Shown one piece after another: positions 9,822-18,133 of a DNA stretch of 64,000 nt. The stretch is from Nitrosopumilus sp. (GTDB lineage: Archaea; Thermoproteota; Nitrososphaeria; Nitrososphaerales; Nitrosopumilaceae): the NCBI GenBank assembly GCA_029862745.1, contig JAOTWS010000006.1, positions 61,410-125,409 of the forward strand. Reading direction: 5' to 3'. Every line of letters begins with the position of its first letter. Position 1 is the first letter of the stretch. Position numbers and translations under genes: made by a program. The notes beneath the pieces are model-generated. The model made no database searches. It was not told the DNA's origin and saw only the letters and a program-made list of their open reading frames with translations.

Positions 9822-9846
9822 ATAGTACGGTACCATACCGTACTAT
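9822..9846. promoter_or_regulatory. Perfect 11-bp palindrome abutting a start codon (operator or hairpin)
   Basis: Arms ATAGTACGGTA (9822-9832) and TACCGTACTAT (9836-9846) are exact reverse complements around the 3-nt spacer CCA. The right arm ends one base before the ATG at 9847. It may be a dimeric regulator's binding site or, if transcribed, a hairpin just before the start codon. Such a GC-containing perfect repeat stands out in this AT-rich gap. Confidence 0.6.
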
Positions 9847-9954
9847 ATGATTCAATGTGAATATTGCCCAAGAGGGTTTATTGAAACAGCAAATGGGCTG
9901 GCTGAAAAGACATTTCATGAGTTACTACATGAACCAGAAGTTGTAAACAAGTAA
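9847..9954 (+). CDS. 35-residue C2H2-like zinc-finger microprotein
   Basis: The reading frame MIQCEYCPRGFIETANG... contains C4-x2-C7, F11 and L18, then H24-x3-H28: the C-x2-C-x3-F...H-x3-H layout of a classical C2H2 finger, with a C-to-H gap of 16 instead of 12. The whole protein is one finger plus seven residues. It should bind one Zn2+ and possibly nucleic acid or protein. The ATG follows directly on the palindrome at 9822-9846, suggesting tight control, perhaps by its own product (inference). It is close upstream of the coiled-coil gene but separated from it by about 60 bp. Confidence 0.6.
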   Translation: MIQCEYCPRGFIETANGLAEKTFHELLHEPEVVNK

Positions 9955-10015
9955 CTCTTTACATTTTTTATTTCAGACCCAACTTTTTTATCTTCAAATT
10001 TTTAACTCAACTCAT

Positions 10016-11533
10016 ATGGTTACTAAAACGTCAAGTAAAAAAATAACAAATCAAGTGAAGAAAGTAACAAAAAGAGAACCAAGTTCATCAGCATTACTTA
10101 GAAAAGTAGCATCAGTATCAGACACCAACAAGACATTACAAAAAGAGATCAAAGTAATGTCAAAAATTTTTGGCGAAAACCAAAAAGTGTTAGTATCAAT
10201 GAAAGGAATGATAGATACATTAACATCTACATTAGAACATATTCAAAAACAATCAAAACAGATTGACATTATAGAAGATGACACTCAAAAACTATTTGCA
10301 GGATTAAATCAAATTAGAACACAATCTAATTTGGTTACAAAGATAAATGATCAAACTGAAAAATTGCAAGAAGAAATAAACAGAATTTCAGAATTACAAA
10401 AAATTTCCAAATCACAAGAATTATCGCAACAAGTAGAAGACAGTATGAATTCAATTAAGAATAATTCTCAGATGATCATTAAAATTGCTCAAAGAATCGA
10501 TGAAGTAAGAGAGGATCTAAGAAAAGTTTCAGGGAAAGCAGATTCATTTGTAGAAATTGGAAATGAGATAGACAATTTAAAAACAAGTATAGAAGAGATT
10601 TCAGGGAAAACTGCAAAGTTAGATACAGGGTCTCAGATCATAGAAAGCCTCAAACAGGAATTTGAAAGAATTGCTGAAGGAGCATCAACAGCATCAAACC
10701 TGAATACAGAATTAGATGCAATCAAAATCACAATTGATGCCATATCTTCCAAAGCCTCAAAAATAGATTCATTAGGACTGGTAATTGAAGGACTCAAGCA
10801 ACAATTTGATACAATAGCAGCAAAGGCAGATTCATTAGACAATTTGAGCATCGAATCCATAAAAGAATTAGGAGGGAAAATAGATAAAATTGAAACAGAG
10901 ATTGGAGCACTTGCAAAGAGAGCAGATGCAACTGCATTTGTTGGCGAAGGACTCAAATCAGTTCAAACAGATTTCTCAGATTTCAAACGAAATGTATTTG
11001 ATAAAACAAACAGCATTGAACAAAAAATTTCTTCAGTTTCAGACACATTAAAGAGACAAGATGAATCAACTAAAGAATTTCATGAAAAATCTGAGAAATT
11101 ATTTGAAGAGATACAAACAGTCAAAAATGTTACAAACAAAGCATCAGATGATTCATCTAAAGAAATGATGGCATTGCTAAAGCTTTCTGAATATCAATCA
11201 AGCATCAGAATGAATGGGGAAACAAAGTATGGGGAAGTAAAAGATATTGAAAATATGGCAACACAAACAGCAGAAATTATTAAATTGTTTGATAAAATTT
11301 CGATTCAGTCAAGAGATAATATTCCACTTCCCCACGAGGTAAAACAGTGGGCAGTAAGTAAAATCCTGGATTGTGCAGACAAATGGGAGATTAGATTTAG
11401 TGACGTATATTCAATTCTAACAAACGCTATAGGAGGTGACATGTTAAAAGAAGCTATAAGAATTCAACAAGTAAGAGACATTTACGGAATTAGAGCAGTA
11501 GATGAAATCAGACGAGACCTGAATATCAGTTAA
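10016..11533 (+). CDS. Long coiled-coil protein of unknown function
   Basis: 505 residues. A basic, Ser/Thr/Lys-rich N-terminus (1-30) is followed by about 370 residues of coiled coil with imperfect internal repeats (SGKTAKLDTGSQIIESLKQEF, SSKASKIDSLGLVIEGLKQQF, AAKADSLDNL). A predicted globular tail (about 430-505) begins IPLPHEVKQWAVSKILDCADKW. No signal peptide or membrane helix. The repeats suggest growth by internal duplication of about 40 residues. It may be a structural or cytoskeletal protein, but no family is recognised. It converges with the surface-protein gene, overlapping its stop by 4 bp. Confidence 0.8.
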   Translation: MVTKTSSKKITNQVKKVTKREPSSSALLRKVASVSDTNKTLQKEIKVMSKIFGENQKVLVSMKGMIDTLTSTLEHIQKQSKQIDIIEDDTQKLFAGLNQIRTQSNLVTKINDQTEKLQEEINRISELQKISKSQELSQQVEDSMNSIKNNSQMIIKIAQRIDEVREDLRKVSGKADSFVEIGNEIDNLKTSIEEISGKTAKLDTGSQIIESLKQEFERIAEGASTASNLNTELDAIKITIDAISSKASKIDSLGLVIEGLKQQFDTIAAKADSLDNLSIESIKELGGKIDKIETEIGALAKRADATAFVGEGLKSVQTDFSDFKRNVFDKTNSIEQKISSVSDTLKRQDESTKEFHEKSEKLFEEIQTVKNVTNKASDDSSKEMMALLKLSEYQSSIRMNGETKYGEVKDIENMATQTAEIIKLFDKISIQSRDNIPLPHEVKQWAVSKILDCADKWEIRFSDVYSILTNAIGGDMLKEAIRIQQVRDIYGIRAVDEIRRDLNIS

Positions 11534-12399
11534 ACTCCAATTTCATCTGTTTCTTTGAATTGTTCTTTCTTTCGTTTCACTACAGCAAAGATTCCAATTA
11601 ATGCAGCAATCCAAATAGTACTGAACAAGATGTTTGCAGGACTAACATACATGTAGGGTGTGGCATCCATGATGTTGGTTTTTAACAGCATTGCACGTTC
11701 ATTGATATCTAGCATTCCAGTATGATATGCAGAGTTTGTTTTTGGAATAGATGCAATGTCATCAATACCTGTAAGCATAGAATCAACATCATTTTGTATC
11801 CTAATGAAATTAGTAGATTCTGTAGCAAATATCCAGACGGGATTTTTAGATACAATATTGTTATTTGTAGTAGTTTCAGGCAAATGCTCCATTACTTGAT
11901 CCAAATCTTTTTGAATATCTAACAAGTGATTACGAATTACAAGAGGATCAGAAGAAGACACAATCCCATCAAAATGTCCTCTAATTCTATCAAGAGGGTA
12001 AATATCAGAATTATAGCCAATAAATGCCATAGAAACTCCAAAGATAACGATTGCAATAATTCCAATCACAGAAAGTTTGTAAATGGTATTTCTCATTGGT
12101 GGTTTACCAGCAGCATCTAATTTAGCAGTACCGGATGTAAGTCTAGATTTTGCAGTAACAGCGATGATACCCACAATTGCAATAATCAATATAACCATTG
12201 TAATTGTGCCAAATTCTGGAACAACTTTTGTTATTATTTCAGTATATGTTGGTTCAGTCAAAATATTTTCATTAGAGGATTCAGAGTTAGATGGCAATAC
12301 AATTGCAACTTCAGAATAATCCGCAAAAGCAGATGCCGAAATTATTGCAGATGAAAGAATAAACAAAATAAATAACGAAGAAATGAATCTAGTATTCAT
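11530..12399 (-). CDS. Surface/membrane protein with internal PEFG sorting motif and duplicated C-terminal domain
   Basis: The ATG at 12399 gives 289 residues and a classic signal peptide (MNTRFISSLFILFILSSAII, cleavage near ASAFA). A TTG start at 12459 would add 20 residues before it and is less likely. Residues 61-87 read PEFG, a hydrophobic helix and a basic cap (AKSRL), exactly the thaumarchaeal PEFG-CTERM layout. That signal is normally the last 25 residues; here about 200 more follow. The rest holds a membrane helix (about 107-127), an extracellular-type segment and a last helix near the end. This part is nearly identical to the tail of the adjacent glycosyltransferase. Confidence 0.8.
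   Translation of the reverse strand: MNTRFISSLFILFILSSAIISASAFADYSEVAIVLPSNSESSNENILTEPTYTEIITKVVPEFGTITMVILIIAIVGIIAVTAKSRLTSGTAKLDAAGKPPMRNTIYKLSVIGIIAIVIFGVSMAFIGYNSDIYPLDRIRGHFDGIVSSSDPLVIRNHLLDIQKDLDQVMEHLPETTTNNNIVSKNPVWIFATESTNFIRIQNDVDSMLTGIDDIASIPKTNSAYHTGMLDINERAMLLKTNIMDATPYMYVSPANILFSTIWIAALIGIFAVVKRKKEQFKETDEIGV
11699..11866. repeat. 168-bp direct repeat, copy 1 (gene-conversion tract)
   Basis: Identical base for base to 12646-12813, 947 bp away, in the same orientation. It lies in the duplicated domain of the two neighbouring minus-strand genes, while the flanks are clearly diverged. Near-identity also continues to the left to about 11606, with scattered differences. Confidence 0.9.
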
Positions 12400-12461
12400 C
12401 AAAGAGAATAATTTTTGTGATCCATAAAAACTACATGAAATTTTAGTAAATGAAATCAATT

Positions 12462-14540
12462 TTACGATAGAGGTATGTTAATCTTCAAATTATCTATTTT
12501 TCTGAGTTGTTCTTTCTTTCGTTTTAGTGCAGTGAAGATTCCAAGTATTGAGGCAATCCAAATAGTACTGAACAAGATGTTTGCAGGACTAACATACATG
12601 TAGGGGGTGGCATCCATGATGTTGGTTTTTAGAGATAATGCTCTATCATTGATATCTAGCATTCCAGTATGATATGCAGAGTTTGTTTTTGGAATAGATG
12701 CAATGTCATCAATACCTGTAAGCATAGAATCAACATCATTTTGTATCCTAATGAAATTAGTAGATTCTGTAGCAAATATCCAGACGGGATTTTTAGATAC
12801 AATATTGTTATTTATGTTAGTAGTTTCAGGCATATTTGTCATCACCATATCAAGATCTGTTTGAATTGTCAGCAAATGATTACGAATCATGACTGGATCA
12901 GAAGAGCCAATAACTCCATCAAGATTTCCTCTAATTCTATCAAGAGGATAAATCTCAGAGTTATAGCCAATAACTGCCATAGAGCCACCAACTATGATAA
13001 TTGCAATAATTCCAGTCATAGAAAGTTTGTAAATGGTATTTGCAGTTTTTTCATTTTTAGTCTTTACATGTTTGTTTTTGATTTTATTTTGTTTAAAGCG
13101 AGTATGAGACAAACTCATGTAAGAAATATAGAAAAAGCCAATAGTTTGCAATCCAATTATTGGAACAAATATAGGATTGTTTGAAAATATAGAAACAAAA
13201 ATTCCAAGTACACCATAAACACCAAAGAAAATTTCAAGAAGAGTTACTTTTGAGAAAGGCAAATTGTATGCATTGTTTTTCCAATCATTTTTTGTCTTTA
13301 ACACACCATATTTCGGGGTCCTGAGAAATTCATTTTTCTTTCCAAAAACTGCATCAAATACTGCAACAGTATTATTTACAGATAATCCTGTATTGTATAT
13401 CAATAAGGCAGGTAATATCTTTACTTTTGATTTCCATGACTTGTGATACATACTCTGTATAATGAGAATATATGCACCAGGCCCCATTGCTAGATAAGTT
13501 GCAATTGTTAATGCAGGAAGAAAACTAATCACATAGAGATTAACTTGTCCTGCTAACAAAATTGGTAATGTCAAAAATTGTATCAACATTAATGGGTAAA
13601 CAATATGACGAGTTAATTGGATGAACGCTTGAATCTTTGCTTCAATTGAGACTTTACGTTTAAGAGCAATATCAACAAGTAGTTTGATTGCACATTGGAT
13701 AGATCCCTTTGCCCAACGGAACTGCTGTCTTTTAGCTGCATTCATTTGAACAGGTAGTTCTGCATCAACTACAATATCAGGTAAGAAAATACATTTCCAT
13801 CCTTCCATTTGCGCTCTATAACTAAGATCAAGATCTTCAACTAATGTAGCAGTATGCCAACCGCCAGCAGCTTCAATACAACTACGTTTCCAAATTCCAG
13901 CAGTGCCATTAAAATTTATGAAAAGATGAGAATTGCTTTTTGCTTTTTGTTCAATAAGAAAATGAAAGTCAAGACTAAGAGCCTGTGCTTGAGTAATTGC
14001 AGAATAGTTTTCATTTACATGCCCCCAACGACATTGAACAAGACCAATGTTTGGTTTTGAGAAATGAGGAATTGCTTTTTTTAGAAACCACACTGGAGGA
14101 ATAAAATCAGCGTCAAAAATTGCAACAAATTCGGTGGTTGTAGTTTGCATAGCATGCTTTAATGCACCGGCTTTGTACCCTTTTCTTGTTCCACGCCTTA
14201 CATGCTCAATTTGAAATCCTTGTTTATGATACTGTTTTACAATGTTTCCAAGTAATTCAACTGTATCATCATCAGAGTCATCGCAAACCATAATTCGCAT
14301 TTTGTCTTTTGGATAATCCAAATTACAAACTGCATCTACGAGTCTCTTGGCGACATACTTTTCATTATATATTGGAAGTTGAATTGTAATGGAAGGAGTT
14401 CCACAATCAGTTTTTGTAAGTGTATTTTTTTTTCTAGAAAGAAATGCAAGATAGTAAAAATTACAAGTATATGCAGTAATTACAATAGCTGATAAAATAA
14501 ACAGATCAAATACTAGTTGAGTGAAAGGGTTGATTATCAT
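12462..14540 (-). CDS. Processive family-2 glycosyltransferase (cellulose-synthase-like) with appended membrane domain
   Basis: 692 residues. An N-terminal membrane helix (8-32) leads into a GT-A fold: DDSDDD (87-92), DAD (143-145), ED (235-236) and QQFRW (272-276), the D,D,D,QxxRW set of processive glycan synthases. Several membrane helices follow (about 305-480). Residues about 495-692 are an added domain homologous to the neighbouring PEFG protein. It would polymerise and export a surface polysaccharide from nucleotide sugar. Fusion with a surface-protein domain suggests the two genes act together. The two genes lie in tandem, about 60 bp apart, and are probably one transcript. Confidence 0.88.
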   Translation of the reverse strand: MIINPFTQLVFDLFILSAIVITAYTCNFYYLAFLSRKKNTLTKTDCGTPSITIQLPIYNEKYVAKRLVDAVCNLDYPKDKMRIMVCDDSDDDTVELLGNIVKQYHKQGFQIEHVRRGTRKGYKAGALKHAMQTTTTEFVAIFDADFIPPVWFLKKAIPHFSKPNIGLVQCRWGHVNENYSAITQAQALSLDFHFLIEQKAKSNSHLFINFNGTAGIWKRSCIEAAGGWHTATLVEDLDLSYRAQMEGWKCIFLPDIVVDAELPVQMNAAKRQQFRWAKGSIQCAIKLLVDIALKRKVSIEAKIQAFIQLTRHIVYPLMLIQFLTLPILLAGQVNLYVISFLPALTIATYLAMGPGAYILIIQSMYHKSWKSKVKILPALLIYNTGLSVNNTVAVFDAVFGKKNEFLRTPKYGVLKTKNDWKNNAYNLPFSKVTLLEIFFGVYGVLGIFVSIFSNNPIFVPIIGLQTIGFFYISYMSLSHTRFKQNKIKNKHVKTKNEKTANTIYKLSMTGIIAIIIVGGSMAVIGYNSEIYPLDRIRGNLDGVIGSSDPVMIRNHLLTIQTDLDMVMTNMPETTNINNNIVSKNPVWIFATESTNFIRIQNDVDSMLTGIDDIASIPKTNSAYHTGMLDINDRALSLKTNIMDATPYMYVSPANILFSTIWIASILGIFTALKRKKEQLRKIDNLKINIPLS
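12646..12813. repeat. 168-bp direct repeat, copy 2 (gene-conversion tract)
   Basis: Exact copy of 11699-11866, here inside the C-terminal extension of the glycosyltransferase gene. Sequence on both sides differs from copy 1, as expected after a short conversion event. Confidence 0.9.
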
Positions 14541-14592
14541 ATCCCTAATTGGATAGAATCGTTAGTCGATATTTATACTTGCAACAGACTAA

Positions 14593-15540
14593 TTATTTTT
14601 GTTCAAATATTTTGATTGCTTGAGGAGGACATACACCTTCACAAGCAAGACAGAAGATACAGTCGGGTTCTTTTGACATTAATGGTTTCTTTTCAGAGCC
14701 TGGATTTCCAGGAGTATCAAACCACTCATAAACGCCAACAGGACATGCTTCAATACACCCACCATCTGCAATACAAATATCATAATCTACTGAAACAAAT
14801 TCTCCCCAGACACCCATAATGCCATTGCTGCTACCTTTTCTACCCCAAGTTTTGATCGTATGCTCAGGTGCTTCATATGGCGTAGATGGTTTCATTTTTG
14901 ATTTGAATTCTACATCAATTGGGCCAGGCTTTGCACCATCTGGGATTTCAATTTCACCATCATCTTCCTCGATATCATCTTCTGTTGCTTCAACAGGTTT
15001 TGGTTTTGCACCAAGAACAATTTTTGCAAGAGGGGTTAATTCTTCAAGTTTTTGAATAGCTGCAACTTCGGAGATTTTTTCAGTCTTTGCTAAATATGAG
15101 ACCATCTTGTCAGCCAAAATGGTATTACGTAATATAGTATCAATAACCATTTTTGCAAAATGATCTGCTTTCTTTCTATAATCTTTTACCCAATTAGGAT
15201 CACCAAATTTTTCAATAGGGAAAATTTGATAAATAATATCTACAACTTCACCAGTAACAATTTCTACTGTAACTGACAGATCAACTTCTTCGTAGCCTTT
15301 TGCATCGGGATCTTTCTTATTTTGTTCTTTCCATCTATATGTTGCAAAAATTCTGTCAGCATACATATCCATTTCAAACGCTTTTTTGAGACCATCATGA
15401 ACAGATTTTAATTCCAAAGGATCTTCAAGTTTAATAGGTAATCTGTAAAGTCCAAGTTTGAAACCGTGTAGTGGATAAACACCACGCTTTGCAGTAGGGG
15501 CCTCCATGGACCAAACTCGATCTTTTAGAAGTAATGACAT
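14593..15540 (-). CDS. Zinc-ferredoxin-like 2x[4Fe-4S] protein with long N-terminal domain
   Basis: 315 residues. The last 75 closely resemble the zinc-containing ferredoxins of Sulfolobus and Thermoplasma: CIADGGCIEACPVGVYEWFDTPG followed by CIFCLACEGVCPPQAIKIF. The second motif is a full C-x2-C-x2-C-x3-C-P. The first reads C-x5-C-x3-C-P, with D-G-G where a canonical cluster has its second Cys, so this cluster may be [3Fe-4S]-like, as known for the family. Few His remain before it, so the zinc site may be lost. Residues 1-235 are a soluble alpha/beta domain not recognised, with an acidic stretch near 190-205. It is a likely electron carrier. Next genes downstream in transcription are unrelated. 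Confidence 0.85.
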   Translation of the reverse strand: MSLLLKDRVWSMEAPTAKRGVYPLHGFKLGLYRLPIKLEDPLELKSVHDGLKKAFEMDMYADRIFATYRWKEQNKKDPDAKGYEEVDLSVTVEIVTGEVVDIIYQIFPIEKFGDPNWVKDYRKKADHFAKMVIDTILRNTILADKMVSYLAKTEKISEVAAIQKLEELTPLAKIVLGAKPKPVEATEDDIEEDDGEIEIPDGAKPGPIDVEFKSKMKPSTPYEAPEHTIKTWGRKGSSNGIMGVWGEFVSVDYDICIADGGCIEACPVGVYEWFDTPGNPGSEKKPLMSKEPDCIFCLACEGVCPPQAIKIFEQK

Positions 15541-15576
15541 CTGGTTTTAGTAGCTTTAATTTATTTAAAAAGGTTA

Positions 15577-15885
15577 TCAGTCATCATCTGGACACGTTAA
15601 TTCTCGAAGTTCGAGGTATTTTTTTTCCATTGCATCAGCATGAAAGGCGACATCAGATAGATTATAGAGGTCTTTTGAAAAATACCATCTGATTGGAACC
15701 CAATGACCAATCCCATCCATATCATGAATCATACCCTTATCGGACATTACATTGATTTTTTCATCAATAGATGTATCTTGTACAGTAAGACCCCGTTTAG
15801 TTTTATCCTCTAAAATAATATCAGACTCACCATCTTTGATAAAATAAAAAACTCCTTTCTTAAGAACAGGGATATCTAAAAGCAA
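15577..15885 (-). CDS. Hypothetical 102-residue protein encoded with a rhodanese
   Basis: Soluble protein with no recognised motif. It has a run of beta-like segments (VFYFIKDGESDIILEDKTK), the aromatic patch IGHWVPIRWYF (about 60-72) and an acidic end (CPDDD). It starts one base after the rhodanese gene ends, so both come from one transcript. This suggests a partner in sulfur transfer, which is inference. Confidence 0.65.
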   Translation of the reverse strand: MLLDIPVLKKGVFYFIKDGESDIILEDKTKRGLTVQDTSIDEKINVMSDKGMIHDMDGIGHWVPIRWYFSKDLYNLSDVAFHADAMEKKYLELRELTCPDDD

Positions 15886-15886
15886 G

Positions 15887-16732
15887 TTATTTTTCCACGG
15901 GATTTCCTATCATGTTACCCCACTCAGTCCAAGAGCCATCATAGTTTCTAACTCTTGGATATCCAAGTAGGTATTTCAAAACAAACCAGCTGTGCGAAGA
16001 TCTTTCCCCTATTCGGCAATAACAGATTACATCTTTGTCAGGAGTTATTCCTTTTGGTTCATAGTTTTGTTTTAATTCTTCAACAGTTTTGAATGTACCA
16101 TCAGCATCGTTAACTGCAGTTGCCCAAGGGATATTATGTGCACTTGGAATATGTCCGCCTCTTTGTGCATGTTCCATTGGGTATTCTGGAGGTGCTGTAA
16201 TTTGACCAGAAAACTCTGCAGGTGATCTCACATCAACCATTACTGTGTCTTCTTTTCCTAATGCACGACTTACATCAAACAAATACGCACGAAGTCCTTC
16301 ATCTGGAGGTTGTGCAACATATGTTGATTTTGGTATTTGTGGTTCATCTGTAGTATAATCTCTACTCTCTAACTCCCATTTTTTTCTTCCACCATTCATT
16401 ATCTTTATATTTTCATGTCCATAGAATTTGAAAACCCAGAACACAAAAGCTGCAAACCAATTATTGAAATCACCATAAAGAACTACTTCAGTATCTGAAG
16501 TAATTCCATTCTTTGCCATTAATTCTTCAAATTGTTTTTTACCAATTATATCTCGTGTAACTGGATCATTGATATCGCGTTTCCACCAGATTAGACTTGA
16601 ACCACTAATGTGACCCTTTTGATATCCATTGACAGGATCATAATCAACTTCAACTAGTTTTCTCTTTTCATTAGGAGGGTTTTTTGATACCCATTCAGTA
16701 TCTACCAAAACTTCTGGATGGGCATAACTCAT
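15887..16732 (-). CDS. sseA: Two-domain rhodanese (thiosulfate/3-mercaptopyruvate sulfurtransferase)
   Basis: 281 residues, the usual size of tandem rhodaneses. The N-terminal inactive domain starts VLVDTEWVSKNPP. The C-terminal domain carries the active-site loop CRIGER with the persulfide Cys at about residue 239, followed by SSHSWFVLKYLLGYPRVRNYDGSW. The loop resembles thiosulfate:cyanide sulfurtransferases (CRxGx[R/T]) more than mercaptopyruvate enzymes (CGSGVT). The protein moves sulfane sulfur in the cytosol. It heads a two-gene unit with the 102-residue protein and is divergent from nadK. Confidence 0.9.
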   Translation of the reverse strand: MSYAHPEVLVDTEWVSKNPPNEKRKLVEVDYDPVNGYQKGHISGSSLIWWKRDINDPVTRDIIGKKQFEELMAKNGITSDTEVVLYGDFNNWFAAFVFWVFKFYGHENIKIMNGGRKKWELESRDYTTDEPQIPKSTYVAQPPDEGLRAYLFDVSRALGKEDTVMVDVRSPAEFSGQITAPPEYPMEHAQRGGHIPSAHNIPWATAVNDADGTFKTVEELKQNYEPKGITPDKDVICYCRIGERSSHSWFVLKYLLGYPRVRNYDGSWTEWGNMIGNPVEK

Positions 16733-16821
16733 GTTTTAGTATGATTTGTTTTCATACTTAATTGTTTTTCTAGTATGGCTAAAAATATGATTTTTAAGTA
16801 AATACAATCCATAAGAATTAC

Positions 16822-17637
16822 TTGAAACTACAAAAAGTTGCAGTGGTAAGTAAAGTAGGTTCTAAGGAATCTGAGCAGGCCGCAAGGGATGTAACACGAA
16901 AACTTTTGGCAAGAAAAATTATCGTATACACCATTTCACCAATTGATGTAGAGGGGGCAAAAAAAATGGAGGCATTGGAGGAATTAAAGAAAGAGAACCT
17001 AGATCTTGTCATCACACTTGGTGGTGATGGGACAACTCTTCGAGTATTTAGGAATTTAGAAAATGAAACTCCGATTTTGACAATAAATGTTGGAGGAAAT
17101 AGAGGAATATTAGCAGAAATAACAATTGAAGAGATAGATGTTGCAATTACTCAAATCATAAAAGACAATTTCTTTTTAGATAAAAGGATTAGAGTTACTG
17201 CATCGTGTGGAGGTAAAGAATTTCCTCCAGCATTAAATGAAATTTACATTAGTAGAGCTAACTTGACTAAAACTGCAGAGATTGAGATAAAATTTCAAAA
17301 TGACACAGTAAAACAAAAAATGGACGGAGTAATTATTTCAACTCCAAGTGGATCAACAGGTCATTCATTTTCATTAGGTGGACCAATTTTACACGAAAGT
17401 TTAGATGTTTTAATTATCACTCCAGTTGCACCAGTATACAGATTGGCATCAATGGTAGTTCCAGATGAAAAAATTGAAATCATATGCTCACATGATTGCA
17501 ACATAGCAGTAGATGCACAAGTTGTTAAAGTAGCTGGATATGGTGAATCAATAATTATTAAGAAATATAAAAAACCAGCAGTCTTTGTAAGATTGAAGAA
17601 ACGAGGACTAAGACAGATGAGCAAACTTGGATTTTAG
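16822..17637 (+). CDS. nadK: NAD kinase
   Basis: 271 residues. It phosphorylates NAD to NADP using ATP or polyphosphate. The catalytic GGDGTTLR lies at 67-74, NVGGNRGILAEI follows, and the NAD-binding STPSGSTGHSFSLGGPILH block lies at about 173-191. These are the diagnostic NadK motifs. The start is TTG (16822), since no ATG lies upstream in frame near it. The last codons overlap the next gene's start by 11 bp, indicating translational coupling. Confidence 0.93.
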   Translation: MKLQKVAVVSKVGSKESEQAARDVTRKLLARKIIVYTISPIDVEGAKKMEALEELKKENLDLVITLGGDGTTLRVFRNLENETPILTINVGGNRGILAEITIEEIDVAITQIIKDNFFLDKRIRVTASCGGKEFPPALNEIYISRANLTKTAEIEIKFQNDTVKQKMDGVIISTPSGSTGHSFSLGGPILHESLDVLIITPVAPVYRLASMVVPDEKIEIICSHDCNIAVDAQVVKVAGYGESIIIKKYKKPAVFVRLKKRGLRQMSKLGF

Positions 17638-18133
17638 AATTTTAGATTCTAGTGCATTTTATGCAGGAGTACCTTTTAGATCATCTGATGAGTGCTATAC
17701 AACATCCTTAGTGTACGATGAAATCAAACACATAAAGAAAGATCAAGATGCATTAGGAACTTTACTTGAAACTAATAGGTTAAAAATTAGAGAACCCGAC
17801 AAAGATTCTGTCAATGCAGCAATTAAAGCCTCAAAAGACACAGGAGATTTCCAACAGCTCTCAAAACAAGATATCTCAATTATTGCTTTATGTATTGAGA
17901 TGAGCGGTGAGATAATTAGTGATGATTTTGCTATTTCAAATGTAATGAGGAACTTGGGTTTGAAGATATCACCAATTATGACCCAAGGAATCAAAGATGT
18001 AGGAAAATGGGTTCATTATTGTCCAGGATGCCGTACCAATCACACCAAGGGCAAGGAATGTCCAATTTGCGGAACAGTATTAAAAAGAAAATTACTCAAG
18101 CGGAAACTGTTTTCCATGCCACTCAACAAATGA
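17627..18133 (+). CDS. nob1: Nob1-like PIN-domain endoribonuclease with zinc ribbon
   Basis: 168 residues: a PIN nuclease domain (about 1-125; acidic residues in ILDSSAFYAG and SDDFAISNV) and a C-terminal zinc ribbon (CPGCRTNHTKGKECPICG). This order is typical of Nob1, which trims the 3' end of 16S rRNA during small-subunit maturation. It starts with TTG inside the end of nadK. Its last 42 bp overlap the convergent second rhodanese gene. Confidence 0.85.
   Translation: MDFRILDSSAFYAGVPFRSSDECYTTSLVYDEIKHIKKDQDALGTLLETNRLKIREPDKDSVNAAIKASKDTGDFQQLSKQDISIIALCIEMSGEIISDDFAISNVMRNLGLKISPIMTQGIKDVGKWVHYCPGCRTNHTKGKECPICGTVLKRKLLKRKLFSMPLNK

Noticed and set aside
10633..10956. Minus-strand 107-codon frame inside the coiled-coil gene
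   Set aside because: A shadow of a strongly coding plus-strand frame; Ser/Ala/Pro-rich composition is typical of antisense frames.
12669..13184. Plus-strand 171-codon frame repeated at 11722
   Set aside because: It mirrors the duplicated domain on the minus strand; similarity comes from the DNA repeat, not from a real gene.
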